Shown here: positions 33,917-45,568 of the stretch, in pieces
Position numbering within the stretch: position 1 is the first letter of the stretch
How the letters are laid out: each line of letters starts with the position of its first letter
Assembly (NCBI GenBank): GCA_951804985.1
Contig: OX638133.1
Coordinates: 25,450,963 to 25,514,962 of the forward strand
From: Dryomyza anilis
Lineage: Eukaryota > Arthropoda > Insecta > Diptera > Dryomyzidae
Direction: 5' to 3'
DNA length: 64,000 nt
The notes under the pieces: generated by a model
Seen by the model: the letters and a program-made list of their open reading frames with translations, nothing else
What the model was told of the DNA's origin: nothing
Database searches by the model: none
Program-made: the position numbers and the translations under genes

Positions 33917-35333
33917 TCATTTGGAATTGATTCGGAATTTGATCCGTCCAAAGAATAAGTTTAGATGGCTGTCGTACTTAGATAGCATGACATCTAACGA
34001 CTTCTGGTCTAAGCCAACAACCAGGGTTGTGCCCTCTTTGTCCTCCGGACCTCGCTCTGGTTTATGGCTATAGTTTTTCCATGTTCGTTTCGATGCCCTG
34101 GTTCTGAGAACGTAGGCAGGCAAACACTTCCGCTGTTTTCCTGATAGGACAAGGTATCCAGCATATTGCTCGCCTGCGTTTGGGTTCGTCTCCACTGAAA
34201 ACAGCGAAGTGCGATGGGGGAATTTTAGCAACGGTTGTGGCAATCCAATCGAAATTAGCTTGAGACGAGCATAGCACCTTCATGATGTCATCACTTGTCT
34301 CATAGCCTTTTGCGTTTGCACTGATACCGCCGGTGCTGACTAGCAGCCAAAGATGATCGGTGCAGTGTTTTACTTCTGCATCATTCATCTTCTGCTCCGT
34401 CCCCAGTTCGCCAATAATCGCAACCGGAAGAGCTTTGCGAGCAGCATCACGATATGATACTGCTTGCTTGCCAACCTCTGCCAGTGGATGTTGAAGGCAG
34501 TTTATTCGCAGCCGATCCGGAACATGAAGCGCCAGTGCTCTTGCTTGTGGAAGTATATCACTGGAGACTGTCGAGTTCTGAAAGTTACGGGGTTTCGCAG
34601 TAGCAGCGAAGGTTTTAAACTTCTAGCCATTGCGCTTCTCATGTGCATTGGCAGCCACCACAGCAGCAGCAGATGGTCCGGCTACAGAGGTAGCTGGGGA
34701 AGAGAAAGCTCCAGAGTCGCCTTTAGATGTGTCAGCCTCTTTGCGTTCTATTGTTTTATTCTTCCTTCTCCTACTCATCTGGGCATCGGACAACCTGACC
34801 TCTGTATTCAGAGATCCGGGTCCGGTCTCCAATGGAAGTTTAGCTTCCAGTTGGGCGTCTGTCTCTCTAGGATTAGATGCTGGTAAGACACCACTTTCCT
34901 TCGATCGACCCCTGCTTCCAGATACGTGACAGAAAGGAGCCCTGAGAGAAAAAAACACTGTCGAGCAGCCATACAGTGGAGGATTAGTCGTAGTCATAGC
35001 CGAACCGACACTTTCCTCTACAGGTATGGAAATCGATGCGTTGTCATTATTGTCCTCTAGATTTCTAGCTTTCTCATAAATTTGGGAGATGGAGGAGCAC
35101 GATGAACCCCCAGCTACAGGAGCAAAAAGGTTCATCGTACCAGGGTTGGTTGCGAGGATTGAGGCCTCCAGAATCCTTGCCTCAGCCACCGAAGCGGGTG
35201 GATTGCCACTTTTGTGGGTACCACCTGGAGTAGTTAAATCTTTATGTTGACCCAGCACGGTGGTGTGGGGTTTCTTTAGAGTCTGCCACCCCACGAATAA
35301 AAAGACTATGGTAGTATTTAGTGCGTTACTCAT
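33917..35333 (-). pseudogene. LOA-like LINE ORF1 with DUF4780-like domain, broken
   Basis: ORF1 of the same element, normally the RNA-binding partner of ORF2. It starts at an ATG at 35333 (MSNALNTTIVFLFVGWQTLK). The first ~235 codons are polar and Ser/Ala-rich, with a basic patch (QMSRRRKNKTIERKEAD). After a frame break near 34625, reading resumes with YRDAARKALPVAIIGELG and HLWLLVSTGGISANAKG, then RRRAICWIPCPIRKTAEVF and LRSQNQGIETNMEKL. A second shift near 34080 moves to GTTLVVGLDQKSLDVMLSKY and FFGRIKFRI. The order IP...L..QN...W...L(V)G(L)D..SL fits DUF4780, found in many fly proteins and LINE ORF1s. It ends 38 bp before ORF2. At least two frameshifts make it non-functional. The DUF4780 assignment is my inference from pattern. 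Confidence 0.65.
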
Positions 35334-35449
35334 CACAAGCCTCTCTGACAAGGGGGACACTACCAGAAACTTTAAAAAGTTTCCGTCAGCTTAGCCTTAT
35401 TGAGTCATTTTAACTTAAGCCACCACACCACTTCAAGGTAACCACCACG

Positions 35450-35590
35450 TGTGGGCAGATTGGTTAGTCACTGTGTGGTGAGTTGTAGTGTGGTGAGTTA
35501 CGGTATGGTGATTTGTGGTGAGGTGAGTTGCGGTGTGTGAGTTGCGGAGTGGTTAGTTACGGTGTGGTGAGTTACAGTGTGGTGACGTTA
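35450..35590. repeat. GTGTGGTGAGTT minisatellite, block 1
   Basis: Degenerate units GTGTGGTGAGTT with GTAG, ACGG or GCGG spacers. It abuts the 5' side of the LOA-like element and resembles the blocks at 37150 and 42696. Confidence 0.85.
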
Positions 35591-37149
35591 AATGTTTGAC
35601 AAGTTTTTCTATGCATTATTGTCATGTTTTTAATTTGTGTTTTTTTAAATTAATAAAAAATTAAAATACCATTATGAAAAAATATAAGCACGATTATTGT
35701 TACTCATACGCAGTGCTGCGCAATATGAGCGCCTCACACACACAAAATGCCTTAAATTGTTGAATGTTTTAGCAATTTAATAAAAATGTATTAAAAATAT
35801 GTTTTTAAAAATTTCACACTTTTTTTAATTTTTTGCTTTACTACGTGCGCTCGTATTTAAAATCACAACAAGTCCCACAATAGTGCTACAACCAGCCAAA
35901 CCACAACGAGCATTCATTATGAAAGTTCTTGTTCATGTTTGGTAATAAATTCGTGATGGTTTTACCGCGTGTCATGGCGCAAAATGGTTCAAAACCAAAT
36001 TTAAAATAAGTTGGAAAAACAAAACAATGCAAATCAATAATGATTTTCAGCAGCGACAAACACATTGCTGACGTTGGCGTATTTCGAAATTCAATAATAA
36101 AATTCGTAGAAATATTTTGCACTATTTTCGGGGTTTTGTGTCAGTCCAACCAACAAATTGGGGGGGAAGAGATGGGAGGCGTTGTTCAGAAAGAGTTGTA
36201 GCCAGCGAAAAGTTTTGACATGAAAAAAGTGAAACGCAACGAAAAGTTTTGCGGTGCACAAGGCAAAATATAAATATGCTACCGGTGTGAGGTGTGATTT
36301 AAATGAATTGTGTTTTAAATAGATTTGGTTAAAGAAAAAATTTGTTTAAAATAAATTTTGGTTAAAATAAATGTGAGTTAAAATGAATTTCGTTTAAATT
36401 TGTTCGATGAAATATTTTTCTATATTCCAGACTAAATATATTTTTCTTATAATTTCAAATATTTTTAGAATTTTTAATTTTAATGCAAAAATTCTAACCA
36501 ATCAAAGAATCAATTTTCGTTGTACTTCAATTAAATCAGTTGCTAAATACTAAAATATTTACAACATCTGATTGATTTACGCTGTTTCAACAATGTTATT
36601 GATTGCAACAACATTAAAATAAATATGCTGTAATTTATTCGCAAAACTAATTAAAATATTTTCAACTACTTTCGCAGTCATTCCGGCAAATGCATTCGGC
36701 CTCAAATTCAAATTTTATCCAATTCGGATGTATTGCAGACAGACAGACGCATGCAAATCCCAAATAGTTTTTGCTAATTATGCGAATCATCAAACGTTAA
36801 GTAAAATAGTAAATAATAACATGATTTACTGCAATGCAAATAGTTTGGTAATTCGAACAGATAAAAAGGTTAAATGTTTTGCTAAAGAACTTAATACAGT
36901 TTATTGAAGTTGAATTGAGGCATTTAAATTATAAATTATTATTGATGAAATTGTTTTAATTTGAATATCTTTATATCAGAAATAATAATAATAATAATAT
37001 AAATTTGAATAGGAGCCTTATTGTGTGATGAGTTTTTCATATTGAGTTTTGTTTTTCTTTTTTTAATTAAGACTTTTTGTTTTGAAATTAAAGAATTGAT
37101 TTGAAAAGATTTACAAAAAAAAATCAGAATAAAAAATTTAAGGATCAGT
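35591..37149. other. AT-rich spacer
   Basis: No gene recognised. 35700-36260 is less AT-rich but gives no recognisable product. There is a short (ATA)n run near 36981-37000. Confidence 0.4.
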
Positions 37150-37393
37150 TAATTTAGTGGTTAGTTTAGTGTGGTGAGTTTTAGTGTGGTGAGTTTTAGC
37201 GTGGTGAGTTGTAGCGTGGTGAGTTTTAGTGTGGTGAGTTTTAGTGTGGTGGGTTTTAGTGTGGTGAGTTTTAGTGTGGTATGTTTTAGTATGGTAATTT
37301 TAGGTGTGTTGAGTTTTAGTGTGGTAAGTTTCAGAGTTATGAGTTGTATTGAGATGGGTATTAGTGTGGTTAGCTTTATTGTGGTGAGTTTTA
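37150..37393. repeat. GTGTGGTGAGTTTTA minisatellite, block 2
   Basis: About sixteen 15-bp units of GTGTGGTGAGTTTTA, nearly perfect at 37178-37270 and decaying to the right. The array is cut at 37393 by the poly(A) end of the I-clade LINE and resumes at 42696. Confidence 0.93.
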
Positions 37394-37638
37394 TTTTTTT
37401 TTTTTTTTGGATTATTAAAAAAAAATGGCAGGGTTGAAAATAACACATATAGCCAGGGTGTATCAAATTAGAAAAACAACAAGACTTCCAGCAGTATACT
37501 ACTGCTTAGAGGAAGTTAGTAGTGATTAAAAAAAGTCATAATCATGACACCATAAAATTAAAAATCCATTTTTGCTTCTTTAATAAAACTTAAAAGCGAG
37601 AAAATTACTTGTTCGTTCTTAGATTTTAAAATTGAAGT

Positions 37639-40600
37639 TCAACTGTTAAAATTATGTAAAATTTTAAATTTAGAAAAGATGTTTTTGTAAAGAGGACATT
37701 GAAAAAGCTGATGTTGAAAAGTGTCAGGAATGTCACAAGACAAACATAAATTTGAATTTTGGACACCAATTTGAGCAAAATACATTTTGTCATATAAGTG
37801 ACCAGCAAAAAGTCGGTTGATAATTTTAGTTTCCCAAGGTGGAAGTCCCAAACCCCAGTGCCACATACTTTTTGGAAGAGAATCAAAAATACTACCAAAA
37901 AATCTACCTTTCTGTAAAGATAAATTTTGAAATTTTATATTCCATTCTGAGAAAAGTTCATTATATATACATTTTAACGCATCTTTAATAGTAAATTTAT
38001 AAATAATCGGAGCACCAACAGTAGATGCCTGCTTAGCCATAAAATCGACTGTTTCATTGAAGTGGATTCCAACATGACTTGGAGTCCATACAAAAACAAC
38101 TTCAATGAAAGGAGAATCATTAATAAGATTTAAAATGTCAGCAACTAAATAATTAGTAGTTACATGTTTTTTAAGCAGTAAACAGGCACCATAGCTGTCA
38201 GTAAAAATCACCACTTTCGAGTCACAATCCTCAGCTGCAATCAAAAGTGCTCTTTTAATTGCAACTAATTCAGCAGAAAGAGATGAAATAGGAATGCAAA
38301 TCTTGAAAAGAAAATGTTCATTACGAGAAACATTAAAAACACCACATCCAGAAGAGTTTTCAGAAATAGATGCATCTGTAGCAAAGATTGTAAAATTATT
38401 TAATTTGTACTTGTTAAATAGTGCAGTATAAATAGAGACTAAAATTTCTTGAGCATAATTAGATTTTTTGGAATTTAGCGTATTCAGAACAAAATTAGTT
38501 TTATTACAAATATTAAAACTTGTATTGCAATTGATATTATCAAAAATGTGTTTAAATTTATGGTAAACAAAACATAAGCTGGTATTAAGAACAGGAGCAT
38601 TTTTAATAGCCGTGAAAAATTTATTGTTTGTAAAAATAAGTTTAATTATTTCTTTTGCAGTGAGATATATGGCTCTTTCCTTAGGAGGTAACTCAGAAGC
38701 CATAGCATATAAAATATGGACAGGGGTAGAAGGACAAAGACCTAGACACCGCCTAAGAGTAGAATTTTGAAAAGAACGAATTTTGACATCAGTCGTAGTA
38801 GGGGAATGTGCCATTGTGGTTCGTGCAAACTCTATTTTCGATCTGACAAAACTTTTATATAAATTTAAACTAACTTTTGGAAGTAAGCCATTTTTAATGG
38901 AGGACAATTTTTTAATAAGATTAACATTACTCTGAGACTCACTAATTACTCTTGAATAGTGATCTGCAACTGACAAACTGTTTTTGATGGTACAACCAAG
39001 AAATTTGAAATTATTGACCTGTTGAATAGATCTGCCATTAATAATTAAATTAATTTGTTTCCGTCCACCTTTTGCAAAATAAAGAGATTTAGTTTTATCT
39101 AAATTGAACGTTAAATTTAGATCTTTACAACTGTTTAAAAAGCACCATAATTTATTTTGAAGATTTACATTAGCTTTATAAAAACTATTATGAATGGATA
39201 ATAAAATAAAATCATCTGCATATTGTAAGATAATTGTATGAGTATCTTCGAAATCATGGAGTCTTGCAGTGTATAAATTGAAAAGCAAAGGACTTAAACA
39301 GCTACCCTGAGGCAAACCATCAAATACATCAACACTGTCCTTTCCCATAGAGAGAGTTCTTGAAGATAGAAAATTAATAATCCAATCACCTAAATCTGCT
39401 GGAATATTATAATGTATTAAAATATCTCTTAAGGTTTTAATGCAACAACAATCATACGCTTTGTTAATATCTAGAACAGCCATCAAAGCAAACATACCCC
39501 TGTGTTTCGCGAGAGATACATGATGAAAAAGCTCATTTAAACACATGGAGACTGATTTATTTTTGCGATAAGCAAAGAATCTATCTGGGAGAAGAGAATA
39601 ATCATCAATAAAATTTGATAATCTCTCTTTTACCATAAGATTTATTGTTTTAAGAAAAACCGAAATTAATGCAATTGGTCTAAAATTAGTAAAAATGTCT
39701 AAGTTCTTATCTTTTTTGGGAATAGGTACAATTTTAATTATCCTCCACTGATCTCTAACAAAGCAATTCAGAAAGCAATTATTAATTGCTTCTAATAAAG
39801 AAGACTTACTATTAAGAGATAGAGCTTTAATCATATCGTATGTAATCTTATCAACACCTGCCGCAGAAGGTTTTGATTTTTTTGAAAGAACTGTCAGTAA
39901 CTCATTCATAGAAAATGGATATGGAATTTTAGAGTACGGAAAGAAATCAAAAAGTTGACGAGACATCGCGCTATTGACCTGTACTTGATCTCTGAGATGA
40001 GAAAGAAACTGCAAGTTATTGTCGTTATTCCAAGCAGAGAGATTCTTGGATTTTGGATTGCCATTGACGTTGCTAATGAATTTCCACGCTTCTTTACAAT
40101 TTGGTTGAAAATTAAGTTCTTCAATTCTATTTTGAAAAGACACCGACTTTCCAATTTTTAATTTCTAGTAAGGCTTTTCGACAATTTTCAGGAGATGCAA
40201 ATTTGTTACATTTCTTTTTTGCAGCAAGTTGAAGGCGAAAAAGACGATTTAAATTTTCATTCCACCAATATTTAGGACAAGAACTTTGTTTCTCTGATAA
40301 ATTATATGTGCATTCCTTTATTGCGAAATTCATAGAATTTTCTATGCCATCAAAATTTGAGGGAAAATTTATAGTAGATAAATTTGAAAAAAGCTTTTTT
40401 TTTTGCTAAAAATTTTGTTGATCTTTTATTTATGTTAGAACATTGAATTAAAATTGGAGAATGATGAGAACCTCCAAAAACAATTGGTAGTGTAGACCAA
40501 GAACAATCTAAAGTGCTTTTAATGAAAGAAAGATCAAGAACTGAACCTTTTGGGCTATCAAAGAAACGTTTGAAAGTATGACTTCCGTCATTTAAGCAAA

Positions 40601-41093
40601 TAAAATCAGAAGCCTGAATGAAATCGAACAGTTCTCGACCTTTCTTCACAGTTATATAGTCTCCCCAGGAAACACACCGAGCATTAAAATCGCCAGCAAT
40701 TATAACATTAGAGAAAGAATCTAAAAAATTAAAAAGTTTGTGTATTTCGTTAAGAAATAATGTGGTGGAAATATTAGGTTTAAAATAAACAGAAACTATT
40801 GTGAGATTTGGATTGAGATTGAGTGTTTGCACTATAAGAATATCAAAATCCGAAACAAAATTAATTTTTTTAAATTTAATGGAATGTTTGAAACCAATGG
40901 CTACGCCTCCATAGCCATCACTTCTATTTTTTGCAACTATATTAAAATTAATGATTTTTTGATTAACATCATGTTCATTATATGCAAATATTTCGGCGAG
41001 AATACAAATATCAACGCCATAATTATTTAAATAATATTCAATATTATTTTTATTCGCTTTCAGACTCTGGCAATTATATTGTAGCAGTTTCAT
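37639..41093 (-). pseudogene. I-clade LINE ORF2: endonuclease, reverse transcriptase, RNase H (two frameshifts)
   Basis: Replication protein of the LINE. It starts at an ATG at 41093, overlapping the end of ORF1 by 20 bp in another frame. Endonuclease (41093 to ~40420): LLQYNCQSL, ILAEIF, SVYFKPN, IIAGDFNARCVSWG, SVLDLSF and GSHHSPI, where His replaces the usual Asp of SDH. The first frameshift is at an A-homopolymer (~40393-40402), followed by CPKYWWNENLNRLFRLQLAA. The second is near 40143. RT follows: PIPKKDKNLDIFTNFRPIAL, AVLDINKAYD (first catalytic Asp), GLPQGSCLSPLLFNLY and LQYADDFILLS. RNase H: FATDAS, SSLSAELVAIKRAL, VIFTDSYGACL and VWTPSHVGIHFN. A C-terminal CLSC...H...C motif ends the protein. 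Two indels in ~3.4 kb suggest very recent loss of function, or assembly errors in homopolymers. Confidence 0.88.
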
Positions 41094-42492
41094 TTAAAAT
41101 TGGTAAATTATTTGGAACACTAGAATTAAGAAAAGAACGGTCTAAATCAAGTTCAATTGTATTTAAACGTTTTTTAAAATGATTAATAGTATTAATTAAA
41201 GTTGAATTTTCCTCTTTGTTGAAATAATCTCCAACAAATTTTGTTAGTTCAGAAACAATTTTCTCATATTCTGTAACTTTTGAATAACCTTTATGATCAA
41301 AAACTGGACATGAAGGTGAAATAAAATCATCACGTCTCACCGGAGTGAAATGCGGCTTGGGAGTAGGTGCACGTATTTTGGACATGACAATCTTACTGTA
41401 TTTATTGCTCGTAAGCATTTTGTTGACTACTTTATCATTGTTTTGTATTTTATTATCGTCTTTGTCGCAGACAAGTGGCGGAAAATTTTTATCAAAGTCA
41501 TCCAAAATACAGAATTGATTAATAGAGTAAGTTTTAAGAACCTCTTTTCGAGAAAGTTTTTTAATTGTCATAATTTTTTTGATTTCAAATTCATCAGACC
41601 ATTTGGGACAAAGATTTTTATCCAGAGCGCAATGATTCTGTTGATTACAAAGAACGCAGAATTGAGAAACACAATTACCATTGCAAGTACTCTGACCGCA
41701 TTTGAGACATCTTTTCTTTGCCCTACATGACTTAGAAGAGTGCCCAAGACGACCGCATGTGATGCATTGCCTAACAGAGGGAATGAAATGTTCAATCTTT
41801 CTGCAAGAATAATTTAGCAAAATTTCTTCAGGAATATCTGAACTATCAAAGGCAATCTTAACAGAATAGGTTGGAATAAACTTGTTGGCATCCTCAGGAT
41901 CGCGTCTGTTGATGCGATATACCGATGCAATTGGGACAGGGGATTCTATATTGTTTAATAAAAATTCATCCGTTAAATATAGAGGCACATTCCTTAAAAC
42001 ACCAAAACTGTAGATGTAATTCATTGGAATAAACGGTCTAAAATTGAAATCAATGATGTCCTCATTTATAACAAAATCGTTAGCACATTTAGCTGACACA
42101 AAAGAAATACGAAATAACGTTTGGCCAATTGATTTTATGCGAATGATGCCATCAATTTTTAAATCTTTGATTTTTTCATAAAAAAATAATTCGTTTCTTA
42201 TCTTAGTGTCTCTACGAGACGTATCTACTAAGACTAAAAACTCCCCTTGATGTTTGCTTGGGTAAAGGTAATTTGTATTATCAGAAGGAAGCACTGGGGA
42301 TCGGGTTTCTCCAACAAGGGAAGGCTTACCGACATTAACAGCTTTTTCTCCATCAGCTTTTACAATTTTGCTTGAACTTGAACTGTTCAATGATATGGAT
42401 TTCCTTTTGCATCCTGATAGATTATTAACAAAATTGTTGAAGTCTTCAACAGGAGCCGTAAGAGTGTCCTGGGTGGACTTGGAGTCCCCCAT
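41074..42492 (-). CDS. I-clade LINE ORF1 (gag-like, CCHC zinc knuckles)
   Basis: A 472-residue intact reading. It probably coats the LINE RNA and forms the RNP with ORF2 protein. I start at the ATG at 42492 (MGDSKSTQDTLTAPVEDFNN), because upstream in frame there is only TTG. Roughly residues 1-90 are polar and Ser/Lys-rich; 85-250 form a folded part likely to be an RRM-like core (FRISFVSAKCANDFVINED, LRNVPLYLTDEFLL). Three knuckle-like clusters follow at about 250-310: CITCGRLGHSSKSC (classical CCHC), CLKCGQSTCNGNC, and CVLCNQQNHCALDKNLC. A weakly helical C-terminus follows. The last 20 bp overlap the ORF2 start, as in other I elements, where ORF2 is thought to be reached by reinitiation. The intact frame beside a nearly intact ORF2 supports a young insertion. 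Confidence 0.88.
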   Translation of the reverse strand: MGDSKSTQDTLTAPVEDFNNFVNNLSGCKRKSISLNSSSSSKIVKADGEKAVNVGKPSLVGETRSPVLPSDNTNYLYPSKHQGEFLVLVDTSRRDTKIRNELFFYEKIKDLKIDGIIRIKSIGQTLFRISFVSAKCANDFVINEDIIDFNFRPFIPMNYIYSFGVLRNVPLYLTDEFLLNNIESPVPIASVYRINRRDPEDANKFIPTYSVKIAFDSSDIPEEILLNYSCRKIEHFIPSVRQCITCGRLGHSSKSCRAKKRCLKCGQSTCNGNCVSQFCVLCNQQNHCALDKNLCPKWSDEFEIKKIMTIKKLSRKEVLKTYSINQFCILDDFDKNFPPLVCDKDDNKIQNNDKVVNKMLTSNKYSKIVMSKIRAPTPKPHFTPVRRDDFISPSCPVFDHKGYSKVTEYEKIVSELTKFVGDYFNKEENSTLINTINHFKKRLNTIELDLDRSFLNSSVPNNLPILNETATI

Positions 42493-42695
42493 TTTAAATG
42501 GAACGAACAAATTAATAATAAATAATTAAATTCACTTCAACAAAACACGCGAAAAAATTAATAAAGATTGCAAATTATTACAGAAAACTTATTAAAAAAC
42601 AAAAATGGCGATCAGAAAAAATTTTCAGAATTTTTGTTTTTTATGACTGAAAACACAACGAACAACCTCTCAGTGAGACGATCGAATTGGAAGTG

Positions 42696-43030
42696 GTGGT
42701 GAGTTTTAAAGTGGTATATTTCAATGTGGTAAGTTTCAATGTTGTGTGTTGAAACATGCTAAGTGTTAATGCGGTGAGTTTAAATGTGAAGTGTTTTAAT
42801 ATGTTGACTTTTAATATGTTGAGTTTAGTATGCGGTCAGTTTTTAGTATGATGAATTTGATATGTTTTTAATAATGTTCTTAATAAAAATTTGTTTTCTA
42901 AATTAATGTCACATGTATTTTAATTTCAGTTATTTTTATTTTATTAATTTTTCAATAAATCATTTTTACCTTATAAACCTCTGAGTATAAATATGTAATA
43001 TGTGGTGAATTTTAGTTTTTTGAGTTTTAG
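42696..43030. repeat. GTGTGGTGAGTTTTA minisatellite, block 3 (decayed)
   Basis: The array continues beyond the LINE as GTGGTGAGTTTTAAA, GTGGTATATTTCAAT, GTGGTAAGTTTCAAT and similar units, clear to about 42870 and only traces after that (GTGGTGAATTTTAG near 43000). Confidence 0.8.
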
Positions 43031-44304
43031 TGAGCTATATTTTATGCAAGAATTGTAACCTAAACTAATAACGATTTCGATTTCGGTATTCTTCCTCGAT
43101 TCGGTTTCGATTAAAGTTTCATTTAAAAAAAAAAAGCATACATGTAGCTATGCGGACGAGAAAATTAAAAATCTCGGTCGATATCATCTTTAAATCGAAA
43201 AAGAAATAACCTCTAATAGTGAAGACGAAATACTGATAACGAGATTGAATTAATTAATTTTAGTTCTGAAACACACAAAAACTATTGTAAATTTTTCACA
43301 TAAAATGTACATAAATTACATAAACAAATGCATATTTTTTATATATTTATCTCTGTTTTCGTTGCTACCTTGCATAAATCGCATGACAACAGACAAGTCT
43401 GACACAAACATTGCCTGTGTGTTTATTTTAGTACAACCATCCAGTTGGCAACAAAAACTTCTTGTACAACAACACCCACGAGTTGTGTTTGTTGTACAAA
43501 ACAATTTCCCGCGAAAAATCGATCACTTCTTGGATTCGCATAATTTTGTTTTTGCGCTTTCCGAAGAAGGAGAAGAAATGTGAAACTAAAAAAAAGCGAA
43601 AATACACAAAAAGTAAAAGCACTCAAATTTAGGTATACTGTTAAAACGTTTATATATTATAAATATCATTTTTTTTTATAAATTAAACCATTGATCTCAA
43701 CTTCAGAAAACTTCTTTATTTTGCAATTAACAAAAAAAAAGAACACAAAAGAAAGCATATAAATATAATATTGTTTAATTTCAGAGCAAGTGCGTGCTTC
43801 ACAAACAACGAGCGACACTAGCGTAGCATGTTTTTTTGTAGTTGTGATTGAAAAAAACTAACAAAACACATGCATAGTCGCACTACGAACGACACTAGCA
43901 TATCGAAGAATGAAGAAACAAATAGCTTTGTCTATTTTGTTCTTGGAGTTGCATGTGTTTTTTTTTATTTTGTCGAATTACCGCTATACAAAAGATTGAA
44001 GAACATAATAGCAAAAAAAAAAGTTCAGACCAAAGTCCGTCGTTCTGGGAAATATTGTTCTTCAAAAAATCAACATGTGTTCACAACATGTTTTTATACA
44101 CAAAGAAGTTATTACGGAACTCCCAATTTAAATGACTTTTAAGCAGGTCTTGTATTTTAAAGCTATATAAAATATTAATTTGTCGTATTTAAAAACCGGT
44201 ATAAAATCAAAACAATTTATATCGTTTTTGGATATCGGTATATTTCTGATTTTCGTATAACGGTTTTGTTTACGGTTTTAAAAATGAAACGGTTTTCGAC
44301 GACG
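43031..44304. other. AT-rich spacer
   Basis: No gene recognised. 43370-43600 and 43780-44130 have mixed composition with short open stretches on both strands, but none resembles a known family. Confidence 0.4.
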
Positions 44305-45357
44305 GTGTTCTGCCATGTTCTGCGATCTATTAGCCGCAATGTAGTCCATAGCCATAAGTATAGCATAGACTTCGGCTTGAAATACCGAGGCATTGTCGCC
44401 TAAGGCGAAGTGAAGTCTGCGGTCATCCGGTTCCACAAACACTCCAGCACCAGATCCCTGATCGGTTCTGGAGCCGTCTGTGAAAATGCGATGTGACCTG
44501 GCTCTCTACCTGGCTCACAGTCAGGCGTTAGCCAGTCTTGAATGTCAGGTTGGCAGACCTCAAAATTTCGTCTTGGTAATATTTCTGTTATCATTGCATC
44601 AGAGGGCATCTCCAGTAGACAGGTGTCTAGTCAAGTGCAATGTCAGAGATATTCCAGGGAACATTAAATCAGAAACCACCTCGTTTTAGTCTCCAGCAGC
44701 CTTTCATGGCTTCGCCTCTGATGAAGACGTCAAGTGGTGGTAGGTTTAAGATTGCATTCAGTGCTGGACCAGGTGTAGTGGGAAAGGCACCCGTAACACC
44801 CAGACACACGGTACTCTGAATCTTGGCAAGACTAGTTGTCACGCATTTTCGCGACAGCTTGTTCCACCAGACTACCGATGCATATGATATGATCGGTCCT
44901 ATCATTGCCGTGTAAATCCATAAGGTTTTGCTCGGCGATAGTCCCCATGTCTTCCCAAAAATTCCTCTGCATTGCCAGAAGGCATTCATTGCTCGCGAAA
45001 TTTTATTTTCAACATGTTTTGTCCAAAGTAGTTTACTATCTAGAGTTAAGCCCAGATATTTTACTTCGTTAGGCAGAGGAATAGTGACACCCTTAAGTAC
45101 TGGTAGAGATAATCCTGTCATTATTCTTTTCCTAGTGAAGAGAACAATCCCTGTTTTGTGAGGGTTGACGGAAAGTCCGTTTGCAGTACACCAGCTGTCA
45201 ATTCGGTTCAACGAGTTTTGTGTTTTAACACAGACCTCATTGAGGGAAAAGCCTGTGGCAAGAATGGCAACATCATCTGCATAGGCCTGGGAATAGACAC
45301 CTGGTCCATCGAGATCGTTGACTAGAGAGTCAACCAGCATACACCAGAGCAGTGTAT
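44305..45357 (-). pseudogene. LOA-like LINE ORF2, RT palm to RNase H fragment
   Basis: 3' part of a LINE ORF2. The reading enters in the RT palm at WCMLVDSLVNDLDGPGVYSQ, with the catalytic YADD in QAYADDVAILATG. It continues through SWCTANGLSVNPHKTGIVLF, VKYLGLTLDSKLLWTKHVE and ISYASVVWWNKL to CWRLKRGGF at 44669. Past two frame changes, RNase H residues are visible: FTDGSRTDQGSGAGVF (first Asp) and NASVFQAEVYAILMAMDYIA (catalytic Glu), where the element breaks off near 44305. The 5' end is cut inside the RT. The domain order and wording fit the LOA group. It may belong to the same family as the 5' fragment at 32.7-35.4 kb, but their order on the strand shows they are not one interrupted copy. 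Confidence 0.82.
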
Positions 45358-45568
45358 TGTTACTTCACCGAGGAAATTAATGTAGAAATTAATTTGTAAA
45401 CATGTTTTTACACTTAAAAAATAAAAACATTTCTGTGGCAATATGATTTAACAGCATAACTCGAGATATTGAGTTATTAATACCATCGTAATCCTGATAT
45501 ACGAATTCATTTTGTGTCAAATTTTGATACTGATCCTTCTTATAGTTACTGAGATACAAGCAAAAAAC

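Larger units (their letters stand above)
37394..42695 (-). mobile_element. full-length I-clade non-LTR retrotransposon
   Basis: A ~5.3-kb LINE read on the minus strand: ~200-bp 5' UTR, ORF1 (gag-like with CCHC knuckles), ORF2 (endonuclease, RT, RNase H), ~230-bp 3' UTR and a 15-A tail (T run 37394-37408). It interrupts the GTGTGGTGAGTTTTA minisatellite. The 13-mer GTGGTGAGTTTTA at both borders (37381-37393, 42696-42708) may be the target duplication, although the repeat makes this ambiguous. RNase H plus ORF1 knuckles place it in the I group. Only two small frameshifts spoil ORF2, so the insertion is recent. Confidence 0.9.

Noticed and set aside
32706..45357. Reading the two LOA-like fragments (32.7-35.3 and 44.3-45.4 kb) as one element split by the I-clade LINE
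   Set aside because: On the minus strand the 3' fragment comes before the 5' fragment, so a simple insertion cannot explain the order. They are separate pieces.
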